A DNA stretch of 64,000 nucleotides from Dendrolimus kikuchii (GCA_019925095.2 CM034412.1:13306001-13370000); one strand, 5' to 3'; shown: positions 9,963 to 21,141, counted from the stretch's first letter. Notes: generated from the letters alone by a model not told the origin. Made by a program: numbers and translations.

Positions 9963-10086
9963 CGGCAGTATATTAAGATAGTTAAGTAATCTCGAACTAT
10001 TTGATCACTGTTTAAAACGATATACACATAAAATAATCTGATACTTAATATAAAGCACTAATCAGAGTACAATAATATTAATATGC

Positions 10087-10224
10087 CTCGACCGACATTT
10101 AGAGAGGCTCTCGCTTGGTAAATGGGTGAAGGGCCAGATACAGAAGGCGGTTCTCCTGAGCACGGCACGCATTGTGAGGAAGTTCCTGTTTCTGGAGCCT
10201 TAACCACCGGTAGCTTGGACCCTA
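10087..10224 (+). pseudogene. LINE ORF2 C-terminal fragment
   Basis: One open frame reads LDRHLERLSLGKWVKGQ, then QKAVLLSTARIVRKFLFLEP, then a stop at 10222-10224. The K-A-V-L-x-T-x-R-I-V-R-K-F-L ending resembles the last residues of several insect LINE polyproteins. Upstream of 10087 the intact LINE begins, so only the terminal 45 codons remain. The family is inferred. Confidence 0.55.
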
Positions 10225-10272
10225 GGCCCCGCTGCTGGCGAACGTCATCTTTTTATGTTTTGTTAATGTGTT

Positions 10273-10381
<109 letters not shown>

Positions 10382-10394
10382 TTATTATTAAATA

Positions 10395-10548
10395 TTATTA
10401 CATTTTATATTAATATCACTCAGAAATAATGTAGCTTTCTACTGGTGATGGAATTTTCAAATTCCGTTCAGTAGTTCAAGAGATTAATCCCTACAAAGAA
10501 ACAAACTCACAAACTTTAGCTCTTTATAATATTAGTAAAGATAGACAA
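10395..10548 (+). mobile_element. RTE-like 3' end (family U), copy 1
   Basis: Contains GTAGCTTTCTACTGGTGA, TTCAGTAGTTCAAGAGATTA, ACAAACTCACAAACTTT and the end TTTATAATATTAGTAAAGAT. The same modules recur at 10927-11125, 30405-30575, 47640-48048 and 55677-55873. The ATTAGTATAGAT-type end is typical of lepidopteran RTE-like retroposons. Confidence 0.7.
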
Positions 10549-10926
10549 GTCTACACACACAGATGTTTACTTTATAAAAGTGCCATTTGTTAAGATATGA
10601 AATCTCACAACTGAGCTGTTATGTCGCCATTGCTTTACCAGCGTGAACGCGGCCTTAATGGTTGGTCGGGATGGTCGTTTCCTTTCGCTGTTGCGTTTCA
10701 CACCACTTTGGTTTCATATAATTTATTAAACGTGTGTTATAGTAGCTTGGGGGAATTGTTCTCATTACTTAGTTGTGATATTTAAGCTTTTGGATGAATA
10801 TCTAAAAAGAAAGTATTTATTTCACTAAAAATCGACCCATTAGCTCAGACGAATAAAGTATAGACGGAGCTTATTTGTATAAAAGCATTAAATGATTTGA
10901 AGCCTTTTTCATATACTTATGTAATA

Positions 10927-11125
10927 CTAGCTGACTCGTACCCACTTCGCTGGGCGTTATTAAAAACAAATAAAAAATATTAGTCACAAACAAACATAGT
11001 CTATTTTACTTAGGAATAACGTAGCTTTCTACTGGTGAAAGATTTTCAAAATCTGTTCAGTAGTTCAAGAGATTTCCTACAAACAAACGTACGCACAAAC
11101 GTTACCTCTTTACCTTTATTAGTAT
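10927..11125 (+). mobile_element. RTE-like 3' end (family U), copy 2, cut by a solo LTR
   Basis: Starts with the typical ACTAGCTGACTCGTACCC and CTTCGCTGGGC head, continues with GTAGCTTTCTACTGGTGA and ends at ATTAGTAT, where the solo LTR at 11126 interrupts it. The remaining tail ATATAGAT follows the LTR at 11595. Confidence 0.75.
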
Positions 11126-11594
11126 TGTTACGACCTGAACGCCGACAAAAGACAAATTTACACCTGCATACCTGTAGACATTTTGTTACCTTTTCGGCAT
11201 TTGAACTTCTTTTGTTTACTTTGTGTTTAAAATTTGTGATTAGAAAAACAGCCCATTGTGTATTGTAATCTTTTATGGTAGTCATTAGCCAGGTGCGATT
11301 CTAGGAAATTCAGTCCACGTGGCCGAGCAAACAGATTGCATTTGTACAGTATAAAACAATGCCCCCAATTGAGAGATGAGGCAGTCAAGCGATAACCACA
11401 AGCGAAGCAAGACTTGTGTACATTCGGTAATCTATTTAGTGACAGACTGCGCGTGTATTTGAATTACGATCTTCTGCATTACGTTTGGACTTATTGCGTT
11501 CGGTTATATTTATACCTGTGTTATACGTGTTTGTATAGTTCTAATATACTCTATAATAATTCCAACGGCATTTTAATTCGAGCAACTTGTAACA
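11126..11594 (+). mobile_element. Solo LTR, family TGTTACGA, copy A
   Basis: 469 bp, beginning TGTTACGACCTGAA and ending CTTGTAACA. It contains a TATA box (CAGTATAAAAC, about 11349) and the R/U5-like GTTCGGTTATATTTATACC block. Flanks are GTAT and ATAT; the left GTAT plus following tail matches the uninterrupted U element, so the right copy of the 4-bp duplication probably mutated. No internal gag-pol remains. Confidence 0.85.
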
Positions 11595-11682
11595 ATATAG
11601 ATACACGTGATTTGCATCTGTGTGGGTAAACTATTCTTGGGTTGTTTTGTCGTATCTTTATTAGTGCTAATTCAATTATTTA

Positions 11683-11952
11683 CATACATACATAACTTCA
11701 CGCCAGTTCCCTTGCGGGGTAGGCACGATCAACAGAGCGCCATTCAGGCTTATTCTTACACACCTCACTTGCTTCTTTGACATTCATAGCTCTTGTCATA
11801 CTCGCTCGTCTGTTCTTAAGGCTCCTGACATCACCTTCTGCTAGTACACGATCAATTTGATTATGGAAGGTGTGTCGTGGCCTTTCTGCATCCATCCACT
11901 TTTGCATTGTATATCTATTTAGTCATTCTTTCATCATGCATTCTTTCTTTCT
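11683..11952 (-). mobile_element. (ATGT)n-tailed LINE, 5'-truncated copy 1
   Basis: The minus strand encodes the ORF2 C-terminus: TKQIYNAKVD-like, then NQIDRVLAEGDVRSLKNRR and ending YPARELA plus stop, followed by GTTATGTATGTA. It is flanked by ATTATTTA at 11675-11682 and 11953-11960, a probable target duplication. Confidence 0.85.
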
Positions 11953-11959
11953 ATTATTT

Positions 11960-12892
11960 AATACAAATTATTAATTACAATTTACAACAAGCGTGTGCAT
12001 TAAGCGCTTTTATGTCCGTTTTAAAATCTGTCTGTTCCACATTTTCTTTAGAAGGGTTTTGCAGTGCCGTAAATAAGACGGTGCCATCGGTGCCCAGGCA
12101 CAGGGCGTAGACTCTCCGGGGCGCAAGAATGGCCAGACCAGGCAGGACTATTATTTTTTCGGTTTGCTCCTGATAAGTTCCCGCTGCGCCCTTAGTGCTC
12201 GATTCCAAAACATACGTACCCACATGGCAGTATCATCAAAAACGTCTGTTAAATTAGAAAAAAACATCGCGCTAATTTTTTTGGCAGCGCACGAGCGTAT
12301 TTATGTTCTAGTTCTTAAAAAAATAGATTTTACTTCCAAAATATTAGATAATTGGTCCACCAACACCAAGGTCCTTGTGCGTTATTTTATCACCCTGAAT
12401 GAAATGAAGCAGGCCTATACATAGCATTGCTCTAGCTAGGGTACCTATAGTATCTAAAAAAAACAAGGGCGATGTTATAGAAGTACGCATAGGGCGCATA
12501 AAAGGCTATTTACGGCACTGTATAGACTTATTAGTCTACGAGAAAGACTACAGTTAACATAGAAAGTCAGGCGAACAAACAAGACGGACATACCAAGAAC
12601 ACAATGGTAAGAACACTAAGAGTCTTAACATCTACATAATAATAGAAATCAGACAAATATTTGCTTTTCAACCCTTCCTATTCAAGTTCCCTCAAATCTG
12701 AGTTATATAACCCCAATTTCATCCCCACTGACAAGCACACTTAAGCCAGCCGCTTTCGGCTGCATTGCGCTGATGTTTTGTGCAAGCTCTCACAATCTAC
12801 ATACAGACGAGCTAGCACAACTTGTTTAATGCCTCCTATAAAGTTTTAGACAACGCTTTTGCAAACTTGCTTTCCAAAAGAGACGTGCGTGC
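11960..12892. other. No gene found
   Basis: About 930 bp without a recognised repeat. An 82-codon minus-strand frame (12223-11975, containing YALCLGTDGTVLFTALQ) has a coding look but no family could be named. The rest is AT-rich and unassigned. Confidence 0.4.
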
Positions 12893-12952
12893 ATCGGAAC
12901 AGAGACCAACTTGATTGATAATTTTATTGTTCATCCCCACCCATTTTAATAT

Positions 12953-13604
12953 TGTTACGACTCAGGTCCCGACAAAAACAAAATCCATCTGCACATCTGA
13001 AACAAAGCACATTTATTACCCGTCGGCATTTAAACTAATACCATTGAAATTCTTTTATGGTCGTTTTCTTTTGTTTACTTATTGGCTAACAGCCCATTGT
13101 TGTAATTTAATCTCTTACGGCGGTCATTAGCCAGGTGTGTCGGACTAAGTTGACTTAGATACGGCGACATTGCAGTTACGCAGTATAAAACGATGACCCG
13201 ATGGAGGGGGGAGGCAGTCGAACGATAACCACGAGCGAAACAAGACGTGTGTACTGTAACGACTAAAATCTTTTTAGTCGTTATTTATATTAAGAAATAT
13301 AATTATTTAAATACAAAAACGTGGAATGCCTCCCTAAATTGATAATATAAAACATATTCTATGAACCAGTCTCTTTATTGAAAATCCCGGTCAGCTCGAT
13401 AACCGTTGGCCGCTACAATACTACAATCGGGAATATAATAAGTGACGGACTTTGCTCGTTTTATTGAATTACGACCTTCTGCTTTATGTTTGGACTTGTT
13501 GTGTTCGGTTATATTTGTAACTGTGTTATACGTCTTTGTATAGTTCTAATAAACTCTATAGTAATTTTAACGGCATTTTAATTCGAGTCCTGCAACTCTT
13601 AACA
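12953..13604 (+). mobile_element. Solo LTR, family TGTTACGA, copy B
   Basis: Starts TGTTACGACTCAGG, ends CTCTTAACA, and is flanked by perfect ATAT duplications (12949-12952 and 13605-13608). It carries the TATA box (CAGTATAAAACG) and an AATAAA signal (TCTAATAAACTC). It is longer than its relatives because a second LTR-like sequence sits inside it at 13255-13417. Confidence 0.9.
13255..13417 (+). mobile_element. Second LTR-like insertion nested inside copy B
   Basis: 163 bp absent from the equivalent site of the other copies. It begins TGTAACGAC and ends GGCCGCTACA, giving TGTA/TACA ends, and is flanked by GTAC and ATAC (one mismatch). A stem TAACGACTAAAA/TTTTAGTCGTTA lies at its start. It reads as a small solo LTR; a MITE is possible. 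Confidence 0.7.
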
Positions 13605-14060
13605 ATATTAGAGCTCTAGGCATGTTTGCTGAAGAGTTTCTTGTGCCGCTTCTTCTCTTCAAGCCATAACACGTTGCGAAGCGGTGGTAAATTAGATTAC
13701 GCTCCCATAGACACAATAATATCCATAAACAAAATAAAAACTAAATAATTAAAATGTACAAGTTGGCGGTGGGCTAAATAAAACTTTAACAATACTCGTT
13801 GACACTTGACATCTTTGTCTTCCGTGATCACGGCCACTGAAAAGTGGCTGAAACGTCGGAATAAAAAAAATCAAGTTTTATTATAGATACAACTTATCCA
13901 AAGTCACTGGAAACCTAAATATTTTAATACCTTGACTTAACAGGCTGTAATTAAACAAGAGTTTCAGAATAATTAAACTGTCCCGCATTTATAAAGTATT
14001 GCTTTAAATTTTCATTACAATTTTCACGCCAGGTGGCATAATTTTAATCAATAAATTTTA

Positions 14061-14243
14061 CATACATACATACATACATAACTTCACGCCAGTTCCCTTG
14101 CGGGGTAGGCACGAACAACAGAGTGCCATTTAGGCTTATTCTTACACACCTCACTTGCCTCTTTGACATTCATAACTCTTGTCATGCAAGCTCGTCTGTT
14201 CTTAAGGCTCCTGACATCACCTTCTGCTAGTACACGATCAATT
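14061..14243 (-). mobile_element. (ATGT)n-tailed LINE, 5'-truncated copy 2
   Basis: Tail (TACA)n, then the minus-strand ORF2 C-terminus ending with the GTTCCCTTGCGGGGTAGGC block. Flanked by a perfect 11-bp duplication AATAAATTTTA at 14050-14060 and 14244-14254. Confidence 0.9.
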
Positions 14244-14551
14244 AATAAATTTTAATTAATTAATTTTTAAATATTTAGTCACTTCTTACGACAAGCTAGC
14301 CTGCCACAGGGAATCGTGTTCTTCTCTGCTCCTGCACGGATATGAAACAGGGAATTCTACTGTGAACCACTATGAAAATTTTACTCCATAGGCTTTATTT
14401 TTTTTAAATTCAAAACCAAAAGTTGTTTTCTTTGTATCACACTGCTCGCCATTGGCTGGGTGTTCAACCTTGTTTCCTTAAGACACTTCGCTCATGTACA
14501 CAACAGTTCACAAGAGCACCATAGACAATAAGAGACACATAGACAACTTTA

Positions 14552-14822
14552 ATCCGTGCAGGAACGCAGAAAGAACATAATTTCCTGCGGCCAGGCCGCC
14601 TGTCGTAAGAGGCGACAAAACAACCCACAGCCAGGTGGTAGGGCATTTGCCCGACTGGATGGCTACCACCTCTGGTCTAGAGTATATCGCCAGGTTCCTG
14701 TCTCTCTTAAGAGAGTAGCAGCGCATTTGTAGCACCTTTGGTGTTACAAATGTCCATAGGCGATGGTAACCGCTTTCCGTCAAGTGGGCCGTCTGCCTGT
14801 CTGCTGAACTCCTGCAATAAAA
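14552..14822 (+). mobile_element. Retroposon family S, full-length, 35-bp deletion type
   Basis: Begins near ATCCGTGCAGGAACGCAG and runs through GTCGTAAGAGGCGAC, CAGGTGGTAGGGC, CATAGGCGATGGTAACCG to CTCCTGCAATAAAAAAA. The CATAACAACCTTGAGT segment is missing, the same deletion as in the copy at 44878. Confidence 0.9.
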
Positions 14823-15365
14823 AAATAATAATCCTTGGTCAGTGCCCTTGCTTGAAAATACTACCTTGAGAGACGAAGGAACTTTCGATGTCACTTGTTT
14901 TTCTATGTTAAAGCTATTTTGTACTAAAAATAGGTGGAGTAAGCCCCGAATGTGTCAATAAACAGTACGTTCCCCCAATGACACACATAAAGGGAGCGTA
15001 AGGCCAGGGAGGCACTCAGAATAAATTTTGGGACCCCGTAAATTTTGTTTATGTTTGCTCATATTTTAAGGTCGCTTCACATTCTCGTGAACGATCATCA
15101 CGAATATAGAACTTATAAGAATTCACCCGACATTCACCTTTAAAGTGTTTTGCTCGCGACAATATAGAGCTGTTTTTGAAATGCACCAATGTATTGAAGT
15201 TATGACGGGATCTTGAAGAGTGTCATGTAAGTTAAAGATATTTTCTTTGCTTAACGCTTCTATTATCTATATTATATATCTAGCTATATTATATATCTAG
15301 GCTCCGGCTTTCGTCCGGTGATTAGCTTGAAGATTGTTTTAATTCTTGACACTTACTATGTGTAT
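14823..15365. other. No gene found
   Basis: Unassigned sequence. A TATATATCTAG repeat pair lies at about 15270-15300. Confidence 0.4.
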
Positions 15366-15406
15366 GTATGCGTGTGTGTGTGTGTGTGTGTGTGGGTGTG
15401 TGTGAC
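15366..15406. repeat. (TG)n microsatellite
   Basis: About 40 bp of TG dinucleotide with single-base interruptions. Confidence 0.9.
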
Positions 15407-15837
15407 TTATGCCGTGGTAGAGCCAAGCTGGAGTCGTTATCTCGTTTTCAACCCTTAGAGCTGGCTCAATTGATGTGATGCCAACATGGGCGTAGTGCCG
15501 TAGTAATAGAAAATGGTACATTACCGTCATATCCCTCTCGGTCATTCGCGGGAATCGCGAGCATGATTGTTTGATATGAAATTTCGAATTAAATATAACA
15601 GTATGAAATAGTTTATTGTAGTATAATGGCCATTGCGCGGCCCCCTTCGATAGAAGCACCGCACTCGGGGCTAGTGCTCTACTTGCCCCACCCTAGCTAC
15701 GCCTCTGGATACCACACTCTCACAGAGTAGATCGGCGTGAAACGATTCACTTTGAGCTAATCGTGTTTTTTGCCACATCCTATTCTTCCTGTCTCATCTT
15801 TCTATCCCTCTATCCCTTTCTAAAGGCTGGCAACGTG

Positions 15838-15935
15838 TTGGCTCCAGACCTGGTGTTGCAAATGTCTGTAGGCGACGGAAACCACTTTCCAGTACGTGAG
15901 CCGTCTGCCCTTTTGCCAGCTTTGCTATAGAAAGT
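15838..15935 (+). mobile_element. Retroposon 3' module related to family S
   Basis: GGTGTTGCAAATGTCTGTAG, CGACGGAAACCACTTTCC and GAGCCGTCTGCC mark a diverged relative of the S 3' end. It is similar to the copy at 53535-53660. Confidence 0.65.
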
Positions 15936-16309
15936 AATTGATTGGTAATTAATTCATATTGTAATTATGTTAGAATGGCGGGCTATACTCGCGGATGTTA
16001 CAGCTTTACATAAATTATAATTCCGATCGGCAGTTTTCGTTTGCGCAGATAAAGCAAATCAGTTTACGACATGTAAGTAATCGATATTGAACTTTACTTG
16101 CAAGCGTAAAAAGCAGAGTGTTATTTGCTATGCATTCTTAGCGCTGTCTCATTTACACGATTCGTACACCGTGGTGTGTCGAACATTTGTTGTGTAAAAC
16201 TGTATATTAGTAATAATACACTTTACATTTCCCTATTAGTGACTAATTTCTCACATAGTCCACATATTTTATTAAATAAAAAAAAATGTGAAAACATTTA
16301 TTTCTTAAG
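15936..16309. other. No gene found
   Basis: No coding or repeat assignment. Confidence 0.35.
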
Positions 16310-16762
16310 AAACATACATAGATACATAACTTCACGCCAGTTCCTTTGCGGGGTAGGCACGAACAGCAGAGCGCCATTTAGGCTTATTCTTACACACCTC
16401 ACTTGCTTCTTTGACATTCATAACTCTTGTCATGCACGCTCGTCTGTTCTTAAGGCTCCTGACATCACCTTCTGCTAGTACACGATTAATTTGATCACGG
16501 AAGGTGTGTCGTGGCCTTCCACGACTTCTGCATCCATCCACTTTTGCATTGTATATCTGTTTAGTCATTCTTTCCATATGCCCGAACCACCGGAGCATTC
16601 CTTTCCTTACCTTCACCCCGACACTCTCTTTTAGACCAACTCTCTTTCTTACTTCGGTATTACGAACGCGGTCCGCGAGCGTCACTCCGCAGATTTTGCG
16701 CAGTGCTCGCATCTCGACCGCGTTTACTCTACTTTCATGCTCTCTCTTCCAAACCCAACCCA
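16310..16762 (-). pseudogene. (ATGT)n-tailed LINE, longest copy: ORF2 C-terminus
   Basis: About 150 codons are open: AVEMRALRKICGVTLADR, VRKGMLRWFGHMERM, TKQIYNAKVDGCRSRGRPRH, INRVLAEGDVRSLKNRRACM and a final AYPAKELA stop. This is the region after the reverse transcriptase of a LINE polyprotein (the RWFGH-RM ... RGRPR pattern is common to several clades). It is 5'-truncated, with an in-frame loss of about five residues after HMERM relative to other copies. TTCTTAAG flanks it at 16302-16309 and 16763-16770. Confidence 0.88.
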
Positions 16763-16911
16763 TTCTTAAGTAATACATGCACAATTTGAAGTCTGTTGCT
16801 GGAATCTTCTTTTAAGCAAATTTTAGTTGTATCAAAAGATTCCGCGCTTCCATACCTTAAATATTACATTGTATTTAAAATGCGCATAGTTCAAATTTCT
16901 ACAATTCTTTT

Positions 16912-17345
16912 ACCGTCAAGGCTGAAAAACTTTGGAACGCGCTGCCAATTGCCATCAGACAAGCAAAATCGCTACCAATATTTAAAACGTTGATTAGAAA
17001 ATATTACCTGTCCTTGGAATATAATGATAAATATTTCTATATTTTTGTAGATATGTATTTGTATATTTATGTAAATATTTATCTTAAAAATAAAAAACAA
17101 TTTGTATGTTATGTATATATAGAACATCCGTATATACTGCATTTATATATTTATTACGACAATGTAAGAAATTGTGTTATGTATACTACCATCATCATTA
17201 TATTCTCAATTTATTCCTGGGGTTGTCTGGAAGAGATCGCTTTTTAGAGATAAGATCGCGCTTTGTGCATAATGAGACATAGTTTTAGTCTGTAAGTTCT
17301 TTTTATTGTATTGGTGCACAATAAAGAGTTATTGATTGATTGATT
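16912..17345 (+). mobile_element. Jockey/CR1-like LINE (family Z), 3' end
   Basis: A decayed ORF2 end reads KAEKLWNALPIAIRQAKSLP then IFKTLIRKYY, followed by a UTR containing GTCTGGAAGAGATCGC and a GATTGATTGATT tail. Relatives are at 41345-42290, 49360-49480 and 63590-63725. A frameshift lies just before KAEKLW. Confidence 0.8.
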
Positions 17346-17815
17346 AAAAGTACTTAGTTTCTAAAATATTTTCATGCTATAGAGGACATAACACTGATAT
17401 TAAACATATTGCATTATACATATGTATTGTAAATAAAATTAGTGTACTTAATTTTCATTAAGCACAAAACATACTAATCATACCAAAATAATAAATTACA
17501 TTATTATATTACTGTAATTAAGTTACACATAAAATCACTTAATTCACTTTGAATAAAAGTGAGGTGATTGTATGCTGCTATTGATTGACCCCCCTTTCGA
17601 AATCCATCCCTGTATCACTGTATCGAGTCAATACATCAACAGGTGACTCGCTAGTACAGTGATACGTTACAAGGGCGTACAGGGGCCACATATTAAAACT
17701 TCATTCACGCGGAAAACGTTGCAGATTTATAACTCGTTCGTAGTTTATTTGGATACGGCTCTGTTAAAATTAAAAAATTGGTCATCACTACGTGCTGGAT
17801 CTGGACTTTACATTA
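17346..17815. other. No gene found; imperfect hairpin at 17610-17665
   Basis: GTATCACTGTATCGAGTC and GACTCGCTAGTACAGTGATAC form an imperfect inverted pair. Otherwise unassigned. Confidence 0.4.
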
Positions 17816-17819
17816 ATAT

Positions 17820-18294
17820 TGTTATATGCCGTCAAAGGAATGCGCACACCTGCCTGTTGTAAAACGCAGTTATTACCTTTCCTGCATTGGGAGTTCTTTT
17901 GTTTTCTTTGTGTTTAAAATTTGCAATTAGACAATAGCCTATTGTTATTGTACTTGTTTATGGCCGTTCGCAGGCATAATCCTGCAGGTGTGCAGAATTA
18001 TGTTTTCTAGGAATAGCGTCGACAGTGGCCAGGTGTGGTTCTTGGAAATCATTGTTTACACGGTCGTGAAATATTGTAAGCTGAGTATAAAGGAATTCAC
18101 AAACAGAGAGATCAGCAGTCGAACGACGATTATGATACCAGCAAGACGTGTACATTTAACAAACGATATAGTGACGAACTTTGCGCGTGTTATTGATCAT
18201 GCAGATTGTCACAAGTAGTGTTACTGATTGTATCCAGTATATTTCTACCTGTTTTATATGTGTTTTATACGTGTTTGTTGTGTAGCTCGTAATA
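17820..18294 (+). mobile_element. Solo LTR, family TGTTACGA, copy C (diverged)
   Basis: Begins TGTTATATGCCGTC, ends GCTCGTAATA and is flanked by perfect ATAT (17816-17819 and 18295-18298). It shares CGTTTATGGCCGTT-like and GACGTGTACATT-like blocks with other copies and has GAGTATAAAGG as TATA box. Confidence 0.82.
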
Positions 18295-18364
18295 ATATAA
18301 TATCTTTTAAGCCGAAGAAAGGTTCATCCTCGCTTACCCATCTTCTGAGCATATCATTTAATAA

Positions 18365-18745
18365 TAACAATAATTAATAGCCTTAAAGGGGTTTGTGGAG
18401 AAGCCTTAGGTGAGTAGCGACACCTCGGACCCGACTCCAGGGACCAAGGCAAGGCCCCCGCCTCCGTGCTTGGCCTAACCAGCCGGCACGGAGTGAAGAT
18501 CGCTAGAGTTAACACACAAGCTCCAGGGCTGGAAGTGATAAATGGCCTAACGTCGGAAGTAGCTTCGATGAACCTGCAGCCCACCTCTCTACACCCCTTA
18601 GCCACTCACATCCATGTTGCCCCTGCCTTCTATGGCATGTTTTAGGGCTCATGCAAGGAGTGGCGAGTCACCGTCTGTCTATTTTTCCATGTTCTCCGGA
18701 CATTGCGACGGGCAGACGCCATAGAGGTAGAGGCAAACTCATAAC
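18365..18745 (-). repeat. GC-rich repeat 'R', copy 3
   Basis: Colinear with 4613-4960: GAAGCCTTAGGTGAGTA, CAGCCGGCACGGAG, CCACCTCTCTACACCCC and GGGCAGACGCCATAG. Confidence 0.8.
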
Positions 18746-19627
18746 TATTGAACAAAAAATGTTTAAAGTTATTATATTTATTTAAATAACGACTTCCTGT
18801 TTCCTTTACGTCCTTTTGTGTAAAACGTGAGCTATAATTGAGTGACACAGTTAAGAGATTCGTGTCACGGAGATGAATATGCTGTGGTGGATGTGTGGAA
18901 TCACCGGCAAGACAGCGTGAGGACCGCATCCGCTGTATCTTTCATATTTGTGACATATCAGACAAAATGCAAGAACCTACATTTTACGGAAACCAGATGA
19001 TTGTGTGAAAATCAAATGTCTAGCCATGCTGACTCCCCATAGACCTATTAAATAAAAGAAAGAAACATTTTTGAAGAAATTATGGTTTTTGTTGGTTAAT
19101 GTATGTATTTGAAGAAATTCTGCTTAACTTTGTAAAGGCTGACACGCGAAGTGGAAAATAAAAAGGATGAAAGCGGAACCCGGGCTTCCAGGCAGAGGCT
19201 TTGACCTCAACCAGTATTTAACGCTAGGATGATGAGTTTAAATTACGGTTAAAGAATTTGTAGCAGCGAGACTTAGAGGTTAAATTATACTTCAGATGAC
19301 AGAGAGTATAGTATTCACTGTCGAGTGCTGATGTGAACCGAAGTGAACTAATTTATTTTGGAAATGGTAACCTTAAGTACAAATATTAACAAGTCGTACA
19401 GCTAGTACAATATATCAGCACGGTGTGTGAGCGGAACGGATGATGTGTGAGCGAGATAGAGCAACTATAATATGTGTGCTCCCGAGTGGCGCTAGGCAGT
19501 AGTTCGTTGTCCGCTGCGATGACTAGACGTATGCAGCTCCCATAAATTTAACTGAAGTATAATATATCTTAGGCTCTAAAACTAAACAGACCTGTGTTTT
19601 GATTCAAAGATAGACCTCATCTATAGG
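18746..19627. other. No gene recognised; possible short-TIR element
   Basis: A 95-codon minus frame (18929-18642) overlaps repeat R and is not convincing. TTAAATTATACTTCAG (about 19280) and CTGAAGTATAATATA (about 19551) are inverted, hinting at a roughly 290-bp MITE without clear target duplication. Confidence 0.35.
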
Positions 19628-19639
19628 ATTAAAAAAGTA

Positions 19640-19826
19640 CATACATACATAACTTCACGCCAGTTCCCTTGCGGGGTAGGCACGAACAACAGAGCGCCAT
19701 TTAGGCTTATTCTTACACACCTCACTTGCTTCTTTGACATTCATAACTCTTGCCATGCACGCTCGTCTGTTCTTAAGGCTCCTGACATCACCTTCTGCTA
19801 GTACATGATCAATTTGATAATTGATC
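19640..19826 (-). mobile_element. (ATGT)n-tailed LINE, 5'-truncated copy 3
   Basis: Tail plus the final ORF2 codons. Flanked by ATTAAAAAAGTA (19628-19639) and the same sequence with one extra A (19827-19839). Confidence 0.88.
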
Positions 19827-19839
19827 ATTAAAAAAAGTA

Positions 19840-20425
19840 ATATATAGAAACTCAGCAATATATTATTATATGTTACCGAATCAAGAAGCAAATTTTCCTA
19901 ACTCGTGGTTCAAATGTTCGTTTCAAATATCACCGTACATTGCTAATTGAAACTCCTCAGCATGGGTATATAATCCAAATTAGCTTCACACACTGATACT
20001 ACACTCTACGTAGGTGTTTACAATATATTCACGCTTGAAACTACTCTAGGTGAATCAAGAGATATAAATCACGGAATTCTAAGAAAAAGTTATTACTTTT
20101 TAAGATGAGCTATTCTGACAAAAACGGAATCCTTATGAAATCATCATATCCTGGCTTTTTGTCCGGTTTTTTGTTTTATATATATGGCTTCAACGCACAC
20201 GGCGTGGGTTTTGCCAATATCGAAGTTGAACAACGAAAAGGCAGGTGGAAAAAAAAAATGGAAACTTAAAATTTGCCGAACATTTTAATGGCGGAATTAG
20301 ACGATTAATTTCTGTCTTTAAATATTGATAGAAATCAAACTTCAATTGTTAAGGTTTCAGGTGATTTTTTTTTAAACTTATTTCTTATTTAATGGTGTTT
20401 CATAGATTATAGAATATTTTGAAAG
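19840..20425. other. No gene found
   Basis: AT-rich sequence with no coding signal. Confidence 0.35.
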
Positions 20426-21052
20426 ACAAATTTGGGTAAATGTGAAAAACCGCGGAACCTGAGAATTATGCATTTTTTGTATTTAAAGACTATAAATATG
20501 GTTTGCTATGGTATAATAAGGATACTAAAATTATCGGAACCCGTCATTTAGGTAAAAACTTAATAAACAATACAATTAATTACGAAATACGTGCATTATA
20601 TTGATAGAAATAATGTTCAATTTTAGCGTGACGACTCACCTAGTTGTGATAAAAACACAATCATTTATTTAATTTCAGGATTAGTCTGCAAATATAGACA
20701 TGACCAAAACAATTAATCATTATAAAATCAACTATTACGGCATTTATAAAAAACAACATATTTTGTAATTTGTAGGTGAAACCTCAAATTAATAATATTA
20801 AGAGACAAAGTTTTTACTTCACTTTGCTACTTGTTAGGCAAAGACACTAAATCCATACAGCATGAATATCAATATTATTCAATCAATCTGAAGGTCATTG
20901 AATGACATGAAAGTATGGAATTTTAGATTTTTTAGCAATGCCGTAATATTTGATTTTATAATTATTAATTATTTTGATCATGTCATATATGTTACATTTG
21001 CAGATTAATCCCAAAATTAAAGTAATTTTGTTTTTATTATAATTAGTAGGTA

Positions 21053-21096
21053 GTAGGGAACTGGCGTGAAGTTATGTATGTATGTATGTATGTATG
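21053..21096 (+). mobile_element. (ATGT)n-tailed LINE, 44-bp copy
   Basis: Only GGGAACTGGCGTGAAGTTAT plus the (ATGT)n tail, flanked by TAGTAGGTA at 21044-21052 and 21097-21105. An extreme 5' truncation inside the right foldback arm. Confidence 0.85.
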
Positions 21097-21141
21097 TAGT
21101 AGGTAAGTCGTCACGCTAATATTGAACATTATTTCTATCAA

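Larger units (their letters stand above)
5035..10084 (-). mobile_element. Apparently intact CR1/Jockey-superfamily LINE (about 5.05 kb)
   Basis: Read on the minus strand the order is a short 5' region (9963-10084), ORF1 (9962-8919), an intervening 827 bp that is itself open in a third frame, ORF2 (8091-5194), and a 3' UTR of about 160 bp ending near an AATAAA-like motif at about 5035. Neither ORF has an internal stop or frameshift, unlike every other element in the window. The 5' flank is a decayed LINE fragment (10087-10224) and the 3' flank is repeat R. No clear target duplication was found. The clade assignment (endonuclease plus RT ORF2 with an FP25K-like ORF1) is from family knowledge. 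Confidence 0.85.
12893..13890 (+). mobile_element. Penelope-like element 3' end, split by a solo LTR
   Basis: 12893-12952 matches the last codons and start of the 3' UTR of the PLE at 24728-25388; 13605-13890 resumes that UTR (AGGCATGTTTGCTGAAGAG, GTTGGCGGTGGGCTAAATA, CACTGAAAAGTGGC, GAAACGTCGGA). Between them lies LTR copy B with a duplicated ATAT. Only the terminal, non-functional part of the PLE is present. Confidence 0.85.

Noticed and set aside
11975..12223. 82-codon minus frame as a host exon
   Set aside because: Has a coding look but no recognisable domain, splice signals or second copy; not enough to call a gene.
15270..15300. CRISPR-like short repeats
   Set aside because: Only two copies of TATATATCTAG, no spacers; the window is eukaryotic.
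18642..18929. 95-codon minus frame as a gene
   Set aside because: Half of it lies in repeat R copy 3, whose other copies are broken in this frame.
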